9,114 nucleotides of DNA from an uncultured Eubacteriales bacterium (GCA_900552055.1 URYI01000075.1:1-9114), one strand, 5' to 3'; counted from the first letter of the stretch, positions 1-6,490 are shown. The notes: generated by a model from the letters alone, not told the origin. Made by a program: numbers and translations.

Positions 1-253
1 TACACGCCTCCAGCGGTCTGATTTCGGCATTTTCTGCGTCATCGTCAATGGGTGTGCGTCCAGTACGCCTCATTCCGCTTCCTTGAAAATGCCGGAATCA
101 AACCTGCTGGAGGTTTAAGAGTCAGACAGCGGCCGCTTGAATGCCCTGCAAGGCGCCTGACGTGTACTGGAGAGTACACGGAGGGAAAAGCAACACAGCA
201 GGGCACGGAAACATCCCTGTCCTGACCGTATATGCCCTTGTCAATTTAGGGTA
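1..253. mobile_element. MITE-like element, left copy, cut by the window edge
   Basis: This is a non-coding repeat whose reverse complement matches 705-867. Bases 1-66 match the complement of about 781-846 with roughly 4 differences, and 180-253 match the complement of 705-778 with about 6. The right end, CTTGTCAATTTAGGGTA (237-253), is the same terminal inverted repeat seen in the complete copy, with TA at its edge. By comparison with that copy, about 21 bp of the left end lie outside the window, giving a full length near 270 bp. This copy holds about 111 bp (about 67-177) that the right copy lacks. Inside it, 7-34 and 85-113 form an imperfect inverted repeat (one indel, two mismatches). No transposase is present, so any movement would need one supplied in trans. 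TA edges fit IS630/Tc1-mariner-type elements; that assignment is inference. Confidence 0.72.
161..180. repeat. Perfect 8-bp hairpin inside the left element
   Basis: CGTGTACT and AGTACACG flank the 4-base loop GGAG, giving a perfect stem. It lies in the segment unique to the left copy, and its right arm contains the AGTAC that is repeated at 62-66. Confidence 0.6.
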
Positions 254-269
254 CGGCTGGGAGAATATA

Positions 270-683
270 ATGAGCGAAGGCAAAAATGTTACTTTAAATA
301 TAACTACAAGGCGCTCGGATGAGGAAATCAACCTTACTACCGATGCGGTATGCTACGAGGAAAACGGGGAAATACGCTTTGAATACAGCGAGAGCTTATC
401 GGCGAAAGAGGACACTAAAACTGTAATGACCATTGCTCCGCAGAGCGTTATTATAAACCGCGTTAATGCTGCGGGGGAAAGCACGGTAATGTTGTTTGAG
501 GAGAGAAAGACTTTTAAGGGAGAATACTATACGGAATACGGCACTTTTGATATGTCCATATTTACCACAAGAATGCATACAAGGCTGCGGGACAACCAGG
601 TGAGCGCAAGCTTTGCCTATGAATTGCGCTTTGCCGGCAAGGGCGTGGGGCAGTTCGCCATTGACGTAAGCGCAAATATCTGA
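270..683 (+). CDS. DUF1934 (YwiB-like) small beta-barrel protein
   Basis: The 137-residue protein matches the DUF1934/YwiB family in length and style: strand-rich, with an early 'VTLNITTRR' strand and a C-terminal half containing 'YGTFDMSIFTTRMHTRL' before a final hydrophobic strand. Members are small soluble lipocalin-like beta-barrels of unknown function, often found near argS in Firmicutes. The start at 270 is chosen because GGGAG (259-263) lies 6 bases upstream. An ATG at 141 in the same frame would begin inside the mobile element and add 43 residues that do not look like protein. No signal peptide or membrane helix is present. The gene is isolated between two inverted element copies, and no terminator follows it other than the downstream element. 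Family assignment is from memory of the fold pattern, so moderately sure. Confidence 0.75.
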   Translation: MSEGKNVTLNITTRRSDEEINLTTDAVCYEENGEIRFEYSESLSAKEDTKTVMTIAPQSVIINRVNAAGESTVMLFEERKTFKGEYYTEYGTFDMSIFTTRMHTRLRDNQVSASFAYELRFAGKGVGQFAIDVSANI

Positions 684-704
684 TATTTTTGTTTCTTTTT
701 TCGT

Positions 705-867
705 TACCCTAAATTAACAAGGGCATATATGGTCAGGACAGGGCTGTTTCGGTGTCCTGCTGTGTTGCTTTTCGCTCCGTGTACTGAACGTACGCCCATT
801 GACGACGACGCAGAAAATGCCGAAATCAGACCGCTGGAGGCGTGTATCCACTTGTCAATTTAGGGTA
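705..867. mobile_element. MITE-like element, complete right copy
   Basis: A non-coding element of about 160 bp is bounded by TACCCTAAATTAACAAG (705-721) and CTTGTCAATTTAGGGTA (851-867). These are inverted repeats of each other at 16 of 17 positions. TA at both outer edges looks like a TA target duplication. The interior is the reverse complement of the left copy minus a 111-bp block. No reading frame of note is present, so it is non-autonomous. The right terminal repeat points toward metK and carries a TTGTCA that fits as a -35 box. Confidence 0.78.
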
Positions 868-881
868 AAAGAGTGTATAAT
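852..881 (+). promoter_or_regulatory. Probable metK promoter with element-derived -35 box
   Basis: TTGTCA (852-857) is followed by an 18-bp spacer and a perfect TATAAT (876-881). The -35 box lies inside the terminal inverted repeat of the element ending at 867, while the -10 box is in host sequence 9 bp beyond it. The predicted start near 888 gives a leader of about 120 nt before metK. It matches the sigma-A consensus well (5 of 6 and 6 of 6). Confidence 0.65.
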
Positions 882-893
882 GCTTATATCGGA

Positions 894-980
894 AGTTTTA
901 TGCCTGAAACTGGGGCTGGGCGCCGCGGCTTATTATGCTTAATAAAGGCCGGGCGTATAGCTGAGCCTGCGGTTTGTTTT
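894..980 (+). promoter_or_regulatory. metK leader with candidate attenuator hairpins
   Basis: Three pairings can be drawn in the leader. The first is AGTTT (894-898) with AAACT (907-911). The second is CGGCTTATTA (926-935) with TAATAA and GCCG (940-945 and 948-951), with a 2-base bulge. The third is CCGGGC (949-954) with GCC and CGG (965-967 and 970-972), also with a 2-base bulge, followed at once by TTTGTTTT (973-980). The second and third share bases 949-951, so they exclude each other, as an antiterminator and terminator would. The ribosome site AAGGAAGG (994-1001) lies after the T-run. No known SAM riboswitch core is recognisable. Functional attenuation is inference. Confidence 0.35.
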
Positions 981-1008
981 ACACGGGTATATAAAGGAAG
1001 GTATTTTT

Positions 1009-2187
1009 ATGATAAGATTGTTTTCAAGCGAATCGGTTACAGAGGGACATCCTGATAAAGTATGCGACCAGATTTCGGACGGAGTGCTGGACGCTATACT
1101 TGCTAAGGACCCGCAGGCGCGGGTGGCATGCGAAAGCATAGCTACTACGGGCATGGTGCTGGTTATGGGGGAAATTTCATGCGACTGCTATGTGGATATT
1201 CCCCAGATAGTGCGCTCAACTCTGCTGGAGATAGGCTATAACGGCGAAACGGCCGGATTTGACGGCAGTACCTGCTCGGTGATTACCTGCATAGACGAAC
1301 AGTCCCCAGATATTGCCATGGGTGTGGATAAGGCTATGGAGGCCCGCACGGGCAGCGGGGATGAATTGTTTTCCACGGGCGCGGGCGACCAGGGGATGAT
1401 GTTCGGCTATGCCTGCAATGAAACAGACACATATATGCCTATGCCCATAGAGCTTGCCCACAGGCTGGCGCGCAGGCTGGCATGGGCGCGCAAAAGCGGG
1501 AGCCTTAATTGGCTGCGGCCGGACGGCAAGAGCCTGGTCAGCATAAGGTATGACGGGGATGTGCCCGTTTCGGTGGATTCAGTGGTGATATCCGCCCAGC
1601 ATGACAGCCAGGTAGCTATGGCTGATTTGCGCGAAGGGATAATTGAAGAGGTTATTAAGCCTGTTGTACCGGCGGGTTTGCTGGATAAAAATGCAAAGAT
1701 ACTGGTCAATCCTACGGGCCGCTTTGTAGTAGGCGGGCCCCATGGGGATTCGGGCCTTACAGGCCGCAAGATAATTGTGGACAGCTACGGTGGCTGCGCC
1801 CGGCACGGAGGCGGTGCGTTTTCGGGCAAGGATCCGACTAAAGTTGACCGCTCTGCCGCGTATATGGCCAGATATATAGCTAAAAATATCGTAGCTGCCG
1901 GACTGGCTGACAAATGTGAGATACAGCTTGCCTATGCTATAGGCGTGGCGCAGCCTGTTTCGGTTTACTGCGAATGCTTCGGTACGCATAAGGTGCCCTT
2001 GGAGCGTATCTTAACGGGAGTGCGCCAAAGCTTTGACCTTAGGCCCGCCGCCATAATCAGCCGGCTGGATCTGCGCCGTCCCATATATAAGCAGACGGCT
2101 GCCTACGGGCATTTTGGAAGGGCTGATTTAGATTTGCCCTGGGAGAGACTGGATGCGGTAGAACAGTTAAAGGAAGCGTGCAGATAA
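1009..2187 (+). CDS. metK: S-adenosylmethionine synthetase (methionine adenosyltransferase)
   Basis: This cytoplasmic enzyme makes S-adenosylmethionine from ATP and methionine, releasing phosphate and pyrophosphate. At 392 residues it is the normal bacterial length. The sequence opens with '[16 protein letters not shown]', where H14 in GHPDK (13-17) is the catalytic-site histidine of the family. The ATP-binding hexapeptide GAGDQG is at 124-129 and the glycine-rich GGGAFSGKD loop at 267-275, followed by 'KVDRSAAY'. '[20 protein letters not shown]' (234-253) is also canonical. All three usual domains are intact. The start has AAGGAAGG ending 7 bases upstream. It appears monocistronic, driven from the element-associated promoter at 852-881. 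Clostridial metK genes are often under a SAM-I riboswitch; none is visible here. Confidence 0.98.
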   Translation: MIRLFSSESVTEGHPDKVCDQISDGVLDAILAKDPQARVACESIATTGMVLVMGEISCDCYVDIPQIVRSTLLEIGYNGETAGFDGSTCSVITCIDEQSPDIAMGVDKAMEARTGSGDELFSTGAGDQGMMFGYACNETDTYMPMPIELAHRLARRLAWARKSGSLNWLRPDGKSLVSIRYDGDVPVSVDSVVISAQHDSQVAMADLREGIIEEVIKPVVPAGLLDKNAKILVNPTGRFVVGGPHGDSGLTGRKIIVDSYGGCARHGGGAFSGKDPTKVDRSAAYMARYIAKNIVAAGLADKCEIQLAYAIGVAQPVSVYCECFGTHKVPLERILTGVRQSFDLRPAAIISRLDLRRPIYKQTAAYGHFGRADLDLPWERLDAVEQLKEACR

Positions 2188-2849
2188 AGCAGACGGGCCC
2201 GGAGCCGGGCCGCCCCATGACAGGGAGAGGGCCGGAGCTTAGGCGGAGCCCCGCCGGCTTCAAGGCCGGGTGCAAAAGACTGGGATGAAAAGCGGACAGG
2301 CAGCTTAAAGGCGGCTTGCCCGCTTTCTATATATTTTGTGGGCGTGCGCTGTTTTTTGTTTGGGAGGATTGTATTGCCTTGAGCTGCCTGCGCCATTTGG
2401 ACGCTGAATAAATATGGGGCTTTTAGCGAACCGGCCGGAAAAGTGCACGCGGACTTAAATTATAAGCAGGGGAGCGGGCGCTTGCTGCCGGGGATATTTT
2501 GCAGATACGGCAGGACAGGGCGTGAAGAGGATACGAGAGTACAACGGTTAGGGAAGCTTGGGCGGGCCGGAGCGTATTTAAAAAGTATTTGGCGCCGTTT
2601 GGGGGCGGCAGGAGGAAGGCGGCCGGAAGGGGCTGGACGCGGATATTACGCGGCGGCGAACTCTCAACAGCGCTTATAATTCGCGCAGATAAAAGGGGGA
2701 TGGCTGTGAAAATTACGCGGCGGCTGATCCTGGACATTTTTTCCAGGGGCGGGCAGGTTCCGGCCCCTGGGGCCTGTATGGAGCGCTGGTTTGCCGTAGG
2801 TTTGGGTTACGCCTTCTTCAGCGGCATAAGGGAGCTGTTCAAAATAAAA
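2188..2849. other. Gene-free GC-rich intergenic stretch with several hairpins
   Basis: No reading frame here has a credible product, start site or family resemblance on either strand. The stretch holds a run of GC-rich hairpins just after metK: GGCCCGG/CCGGGCC (2196-2211), GGCGG/CCGCC with loop AGCC (2242-2255), and CCGGC/GCCGG with loop TTCAAG (2254-2269). A further perfect 8-bp stem, CCAGGGGC/GCCCCTGG (2743-2770), has no T-tract in either direction. It is where both metK (from the left) and the lipoprotein operon (from the right) must end. Confidence 0.6.
2289..2326 (+). terminator. Probable metK terminator
   Basis: AAAGCGG (2289-2295) pairs with CCGCTTT (2320-2326). After one mismatch, CAGGC pairs with GCTTG with one wobble, around a loop of about 12 bases. 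A T-rich tail (TTTCTATATATTTT) follows. It lies about 100 bp after the metK stop. Confidence 0.45.
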
Positions 2850-3512
2850 TTAATCCTTTACAAATTCAATGCTGACATCGCCGTTATTGCAGGTTACGTT
2901 CAGCTTTTTTTCGCCGCTGTCTTTATTATCCGGCAGATTGCTCTCTCCCTTTTTTATTTCGGACTGAATAGCGAAATCTTCATAGCTTCCTGCAATTTTG
3001 CCGGAAATATTTCCATTTTTAACATTCAGGGTCAGGGCGCTGCCAGGGCTTAAGGCTCCAAAGGCAATATTTCCGCCGTTGGAAGAAATATTTATGCTTT
3101 GGGTTACGGTCAGCGCCGAAAGTGTTATATCCTCGTTTGTTGTGGAGAGAGTAAGGTTTTCAAGGAGTGCGTTGGGTATCTGAAGGGATATTTTTCGGTT
3201 TTGGGCAGAAGGTTTTCCTCCAATATAATCTGTCCACTCTTTATCGCTTGCCGAGGTCATGGTCAGCACATTTTCTTCAGTTACAGAAATATCGTAATAC
3301 TCTTTGCTGTTTTCATAGTATTTAATATGGACTTTCCCGTCCTCGGACAGCGATACTTCAATTTCTCTGTCCCGTACATCAAGCCTGATTTCTTTGATTT
3401 CTGTATCTGACGTATAGTTTTTTTCCTCAAAGGGCTGGCTGCTGTTTGAGCAGCCCGACAGGATTAAGCTGCCCAATATAAGAAATAATACAACTGAACT
3501 GATTTTTTTCAT
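2850..3512 (-). CDS. DUF4097-like beta-repeat surface lipoprotein
   Basis: The 220-residue protein starts with a lipoprotein signal: KK at 2-3, a hydrophobic core, and lipobox LSGC with C21 as the lipidated cysteine. The mature part is a chain of short beta strands with repeated 'N(E/G)(D/N)I' turns, as in 'STTNEDITLSAL', 'SSNGGNIAFGAL' and 'NVKNGNISGKI', ending in 'CNNGDVSIEFV'. This is the right-handed beta-repeat pattern of DUF4097/putative adhesin domains. The molecular role of that family is unknown; many sit in envelope-stress or transporter operons. It is the last gene of the operon, 31 bp after the GNAT gene, so is probably exposed on the outer face of the membrane while its partners act in the membrane and cytosol. 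The ribosome site (GGATGA region) is weak. No clear minus-strand terminator follows. Confidence 0.8.
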   Translation of the reverse strand: MKKISSVVLFLILGSLILSGCSNSSQPFEEKNYTSDTEIKEIRLDVRDREIEVSLSEDGKVHIKYYENSKEYYDISVTEENVLTMTSASDKEWTDYIGGKPSAQNRKISLQIPNALLENLTLSTTNEDITLSALTVTQSINISSNGGNIAFGALSPGSALTLNVKNGNISGKIAGSYEDFAIQSEIKKGESNLPDNKDSGEKKLNVTCNNGDVSIEFVKD

Positions 3513-3543
3513 AGTGATTCATCCATAGTTTTATAGATTATAA

Positions 3544-3990
3544 TTACCATTCTAATTCATAGTATGCTTTATTATCAGTTTTCCGGGCGAACTGGAATCC
3601 GCAGGAAAGACATAGCTTTTCAGCAATTTCATTTGCGGAATCTGTCATTAAGATTACTTTCTTAACGCCCTGGATTTTCAAACCTCTCAAGATATACTCA
3701 AAGGCTTTTTCCCCAAGTCCTTTATGCTGAAAGTGATAATCTATCATAAAGCGGGAAATGGTTGCCGTATCCGCTTGATTTTCTGCACGCCGGTACATAA
3801 AAAACCCAATCAGCACATTGTTGTTATAAATTGCATTAAGGTGCATTTCCGGATAATATTTTGCCTCAGCTATGGCAACAGCATTGCAGCAGGGATATTC
3901 CTCCATAGCAGCGCCAATGCCGCTGTGATTTGCCGTTAATTTGCACACATCAAGTATATTTTGTGCGTCCACTTCTTTTATACGAATCAT
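3544..3990 (-). CDS. GNAT N-acetyltransferase, BltD/diamine acetyltransferase-like
   Basis: This is a small cytosolic acetyl-CoA-dependent acyltransferase of 148 residues with a complete GNAT fold. A central strand 'LIGFFMYR' is followed by motif A 'SRFMIDYHFQHKGLG', with the acetyl-CoA pyrophosphate loop Q88-x-x-G-x-G93, and motif B near 'EKLCLSCGFQF' (124-134). The line-up of 'GFFMY', 'RFMID' and 'KGLG' recalls Bacillus BltD, a spermidine/spermine acetyltransferase, but the substrate here is not proven. The start at 3990 is preferred because GGGG lies 7 bases upstream; the in-frame ATG at 3996 is only 1 base from that site. It lies 21 bp after the permease gene in the same operon. Its presence with a MerR regulator and transporter suggests modification of the same class of compound that is transported. 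Confidence 0.87.
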   Translation of the reverse strand: MIRIKEVDAQNILDVCKLTANHSGIGAAMEEYPCCNAVAIAEAKYYPEMHLNAIYNNNVLIGFFMYRRAENQADTATISRFMIDYHFQHKGLGEKAFEYILRGLKIQGVKKVILMTDSANEIAEKLCLSCGFQFARKTDNKAYYELEW

Positions 3991-4011
3991 GCTCATACCC
4001 CGCAGCTATAT

Positions 4012-4659
4012 TTATAAAGTCTTTCTCTTTAAGACGGCCAGCCCGCAAAAAGACAGAGCGGCGCTTAGCAGCAGGCAGATGCTGATGTGCGGAACGGCAC
4101 TGCTGTTAAACATGATGGCCTGGAAAAATCCGGCCAGTATAGCCCGTAATGGCGCAATGGGTGTAAAAATGCAGATAATTGCAATTAGCACTGCGTCGGT
4201 CAGCCACCCGTACCAATGAGTCTGCATGGATAACAGCACATGAAGAAAAACCATAACAAGCAGCAAAAAGAACATTTGCTGTAATCCGGCAATGATAATC
4301 CCGTTTTCCGTCCACTTGCACACGTCCATCATGTTGATAACCGTTGCCGCTGAATATATAGGGTCAATCAGCAGATGTATTGCTGTGTTGACAAGAGAGA
4401 TGCAGAACGCCAGCAGCCCATAGCTGATCAGGCAGGCGAAAAAATAATCTTTTTTGCTCCCTCCCAAATGCATTAGCTTTTCAAAATCGTAAAATACAAA
4501 GAAGAACGGGGTTAAGACGGCAAGCAGCCAGGCATAATTTCCGTTGCTTAAAACAACATCCCCCGAAGACGTGGCGCAAAGCATCACAAGAACCGTAATA
4601 ATAAAACTGATTTTATTGCTTGCGAGCAGGCGTTTTACAACTGCGAAAACAGCGGTCAT
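4012..4659 (-). CDS. ABC transporter permease (ABC-2-like), six membrane segments
   Basis: The hydrophobic 215-residue protein has about six membrane segments at roughly 18-33, 43-58, 72-96, 120-145, 152-176 and 188-210. The cytosolic loop 'KLMHLGGSKKDYF' (61-73) resembles the coupling loop of ABC-2-type permeases. Its start overlaps the ATPase stop by 4 bases (ATGA at 4659-4656), with GGAGG 9 bases upstream inside the ATPase gene, so the two are translationally coupled and should form one transporter. Half-size permeases of this kind usually dimerise. Substrate and direction are not shown by the sequence; export is the usual reading. The C-terminus ends in a short basic tail, KRKTL. Confidence 0.82.
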   Translation of the reverse strand: MTAVFAVVKRLLASNKISFIITVLVMLCATSSGDVVLSNGNYAWLLAVLTPFFFVFYDFEKLMHLGGSKKDYFFACLISYGLLAFCISLVNTAIHLLIDPIYSAATVINMMDVCKWTENGIIIAGLQQMFFLLLVMVFLHVLLSMQTHWYGWLTDAVLIAIICIFTPIAPLRAILAGFFQAIMFNSSAVPHISICLLLSAALSFCGLAVLKRKTL

Positions 4660-5507
4660 CTTTTCATACCTCCTTTATGTCCCACCATTTGAATAAAGAA
4701 ATCCTGTAAAGACAGCGGGTGAATTTCCAATGAAGCGGCCTGTCTGGGCGGATTGTCAAAGAGATAGCTTGTTGCGAGGCCTCCTGCAATATCTTGGCCA
4801 ATGATGTTTAGATTTTTGGTCGCCGCCTCCACATCCTTTTTAAGGCCGCTGACACTGAACGCTTTAGCATTAATTGATTGCAGCGTGTCATAAAAAACAA
4901 TGCTGCCTCTGTCAATAATTATTAGCTTTTGGACTGTCTTGGCAATTTCCTCAATGAGGTGGGTGGATACGATAATAATACGCGGGTGTTTCTGGAAACT
5001 CTCTGTCAGCATATCGTAAAATTCCGCGCGCATTATTGCGTCAAAGCCCAGGACGGGTTCGTCTAAAAGAATGACCTCCTTATTGCTTGCCAGGCAGATA
5101 ATTGTTGAAACCATTGTTTTCATGCCGAGGGAAAGCTGATTAAATTTCTTTTTCCCATCTAGCTCAAAGCGTTCCATCAGTTCCGAGGCAAAGTCATAAT
5201 CATAGCTGGGGTTTAATTCCGCAGCAATCCGCAGCAGTTTCTGTATCCGAAGGTTAAAATGCTTGGCAAAGTTTTGGATGTAGCTGACGCCCGTATCCAA
5301 CGTGGACGTTGTTATTAACCTGTCCGCAACTTTAATAGCGCCGGACGTAATATTCTGGTACCCCGCAATGGATTTGAGAAAAGTTGTTTTGCCTGCGCCG
5401 TTTCTGCCCAGCAGGCAGTAAATGCCCGGCTGGTCAATAGTCAGGGTAATGTTTTTCAGTACGGCCGTCTGCCCGTACTGCTTGGTTACTTGTTTTAGCT
5501 CTATCAT
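4656..5507 (-). CDS. ABC transporter ATP-binding protein
   Basis: The 283-residue nucleotide-binding subunit has Walker A GRNGAGKTT (34-42), a variant signature LSLGM (125-129), Walker B VILLDEP (145-151) and the switch histidine in 'STHL' (H183). The signature departs from LSGGQ in the way common among ABC-2/YtrB-like drug and stress exporters. About 80 residues after the switch histidine form a C-terminal extension with little similarity to the core. The start at 5507 is preferred, with AGGAGGG 8 bases upstream; an in-frame ATG at 5531 has no ribosome site. It is the first gene of the minus-strand operon and lies about 60 nt after the predicted transcription start. It couples to the permease that overlaps its stop codon. 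Confidence 0.93.
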   Translation of the reverse strand: MIELKQVTKQYGQTAVLKNITLTIDQPGIYCLLGRNGAGKTTFLKSIAGYQNITSGAIKVADRLITTSTLDTGVSYIQNFAKHFNLRIQKLLRIAAELNPSYDYDFASELMERFELDGKKKFNQLSLGMKTMVSTIICLASNKEVILLDEPVLGFDAIMRAEFYDMLTESFQKHPRIIIVSTHLIEEIAKTVQKLIIIDRGSIVFYDTLQSINAKAFSVSGLKKDVEAATKNLNIIGQDIAGGLATSYLFDNPPRQAASLEIHPLSLQDFFIQMVGHKGGMKR

Positions 5508-5542
5508 GCGGCCATCCCTCCTGAACAGCATTGATATATCTA

Positions 5543-5571
5543 TTGCTTTTCGCAGTGTCCTATGCTAAAAT
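5543..5571 (+). promoter_or_regulatory. Probable promoter of the MerR regulator gene
   Basis: TTGCTT (5543-5548), a 17-bp spacer and TAAAAT (5566-5571) are placed to start transcription near 5578, immediately before the palindrome at 5584. It overlaps the start region of the divergent promoter. Confidence 0.5.
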
Positions 5572-5573
5572 GA

Positions 5574-5604
5574 ATTATAAACCTTTGTGTAACACAAATG
5601 TCAA
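5574..5604 (-). promoter_or_regulatory. MerR-type promoter of the ABC/GNAT/lipoprotein operon
   Basis: Read on the minus strand, TTGACA (5604-5599) and TATAAT (5579-5574) are both perfect consensus boxes but are separated by 19 bp, not 17. An over-long spacer with a palindrome in it is the hallmark of promoters activated by MerR-family proteins, which twist the DNA to realign the boxes. The predicted start near 5567 gives a leader of about 60 nt before the ATPase gene. Confidence 0.85.
5584..5598. promoter_or_regulatory. Palindromic MerR operator
   Basis: A perfect 7-bp inverted repeat around one base (read on minus: TTTGTGT T ACACAAA) exactly fills the spacer of the minus-strand promoter. 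On the plus strand it lies just after the predicted start of the regulator transcript and before its ribosome site, so bound regulator could also limit its own expression. Confidence 0.8.
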
Positions 5605-5621
5605 CAGGAGAAAATAAAAAA

Positions 5622-6404
5622 ATGAAAAAATATTTTTCAGTTGGGGAAGCCGCAAAAATGGCACATACAACCAGCGAAACGCTGCGGCATTATGACCGTA
5701 TCGGATTAGTCAGGCCAAGCAGAAAAGACGAATGGACCAATTACCGCTATTATACCGAACAGGACATTGTGCGGCTGAATACAGTAAGGGCCTTGCAGCT
5801 TATGGATCTGCCCTTGCATGAGATAAAAAAGGTTCTGGAATACGATGACCTTGAAAAAATTGTGGATTTTTTGGCGCAGGCGGAGAAAAAGGCCGAGGAA
5901 AAAATATCGTCGCTTCAGTACAGCAAATCTAAAATTCAATTAGCCAAAGCAGATTATGAAAGAAAATTACAGACGCGCAGAAATTATAACGGCGCTTTTA
6001 TCAAGGATTTCCCCGAACGTGTTATTTTGCTGTCCGATACCCTGGAGGTGCCGACGCTTGATAATCTTTGGAATTATCTTAGTCATTTTTACGATAAAGT
6101 TACGCCCGCTCTGAAAGAGCAGTTCTCCTTTGAGGATTTAGCCGGCATATATACCGAGAACGGAGTGTCCCGGCTCTTTGCTGTCTGTATCCGTTATGTT
6201 AATATAGATGGATTGAAGGTATTGCCCAAAGGGAAATATTTATGCGCTGACTGCACCCAGGAGAACAGGGAGCAGGTATTAAGCGAGGTAATGCGTACCG
6301 CCAAAATAAAGTATGGAGCAGAGCCGTCGTTTACAGTACAGCTCATTGTTGTATCAGGTATTTTGCAATGGAATTATGAAGTTCAGGTTTATGTTGGCGG
6401 ATAA
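5622..6404 (+). CDS. MerR-family transcriptional regulator with GyrI-like effector domain
   Basis: The 260-residue regulator has an N-terminal winged helix: 'YFSVGEAAKMAHTTSETLRH' (4-23), the usual 'YDRIGLVRPSR' wing and 'YRYYTEQDI'. A dimerisation coiled coil follows at about 74-118, rich in E/K and heptad hydrophobics. The C-terminal domain of about 140 residues (about 125-258) is strand-rich and fits the GyrI/BmrR-type ligand-binding fold, as in multidrug-sensing MerR proteins. No cysteine cluster for metal sensing is evident, so an organic or cationic ligand is more likely. The start at 5622 has AGGAG 11 bases upstream, slightly long. An in-frame ATG at 5598 lies within the operator and lacks a ribosome site. 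It faces the ABC operon across a promoter of MerR type and is its likely activator. Confidence 0.92.
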   Translation: MKKYFSVGEAAKMAHTTSETLRHYDRIGLVRPSRKDEWTNYRYYTEQDIVRLNTVRALQLMDLPLHEIKKVLEYDDLEKIVDFLAQAEKKAEEKISSLQYSKSKIQLAKADYERKLQTRRNYNGAFIKDFPERVILLSDTLEVPTLDNLWNYLSHFYDKVTPALKEQFSFEDLAGIYTENGVSRLFAVCIRYVNIDGLKVLPKGKYLCADCTQENREQVLSEVMRTAKIKYGAEPSFTVQLIVVSGILQWNYEVQVYVGG

Positions 6405-6490
6405 CCTGCATTAAAACAGTAATACTCTTACCCCCAGTTCCGCGGCCTTAAAATAATACAAAACAGATAACCTGCGTTAAAACAGAAATA
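6400..6490. repeat. 25-bp direct repeat with a 66-bp period at the regulator's 3' end
   Basis: Bases 6400-6424 and 6466-6490 match at 23 of 25 positions (GATAACCTGC, A or G, TTAAAACAG, then TAATA or AAATA). The first copy includes the stop codon of the MerR gene. The 41 bp between them show no gene. Confidence 0.7.

Noticed and set aside
141..269. Longer start for the DUF1934 protein at 141
   Set aside because: The extra 43 residues would be encoded by the mobile element, and the good ribosome site is directly before 270.
238..271. Promoter for the DUF1934 gene from the left element end (TTGTCA then TATAAT)
   Set aside because: The spacer is 22 bp and the TATAAT overlaps the ATG at 270, so it could not give an ordinary leadered transcript of this gene.
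868..1008. SAM riboswitch upstream of metK
   Set aside because: None of the conserved SAM-I core elements or a multi-stem junction is recognisable, and the leader after the predicted start is only about 120 nt.
1216..1989. Open frames on the minus strand within metK
   Set aside because: They mirror a strongly conserved gene on the other strand and show no family resemblance or start signals.
2743..2770. Strong 8-bp stem as terminator of the lipoprotein operon
   Set aside because: On the minus strand it is followed by an A-run, not T, so it lacks the tail of an intrinsic terminator.
2589..3053. Plus-strand frame of 154 codons after metK
   Set aside because: Its second half is antisense to the lipoprotein gene and its first half is low-complexity GC-rich sequence with no recognisable domain.
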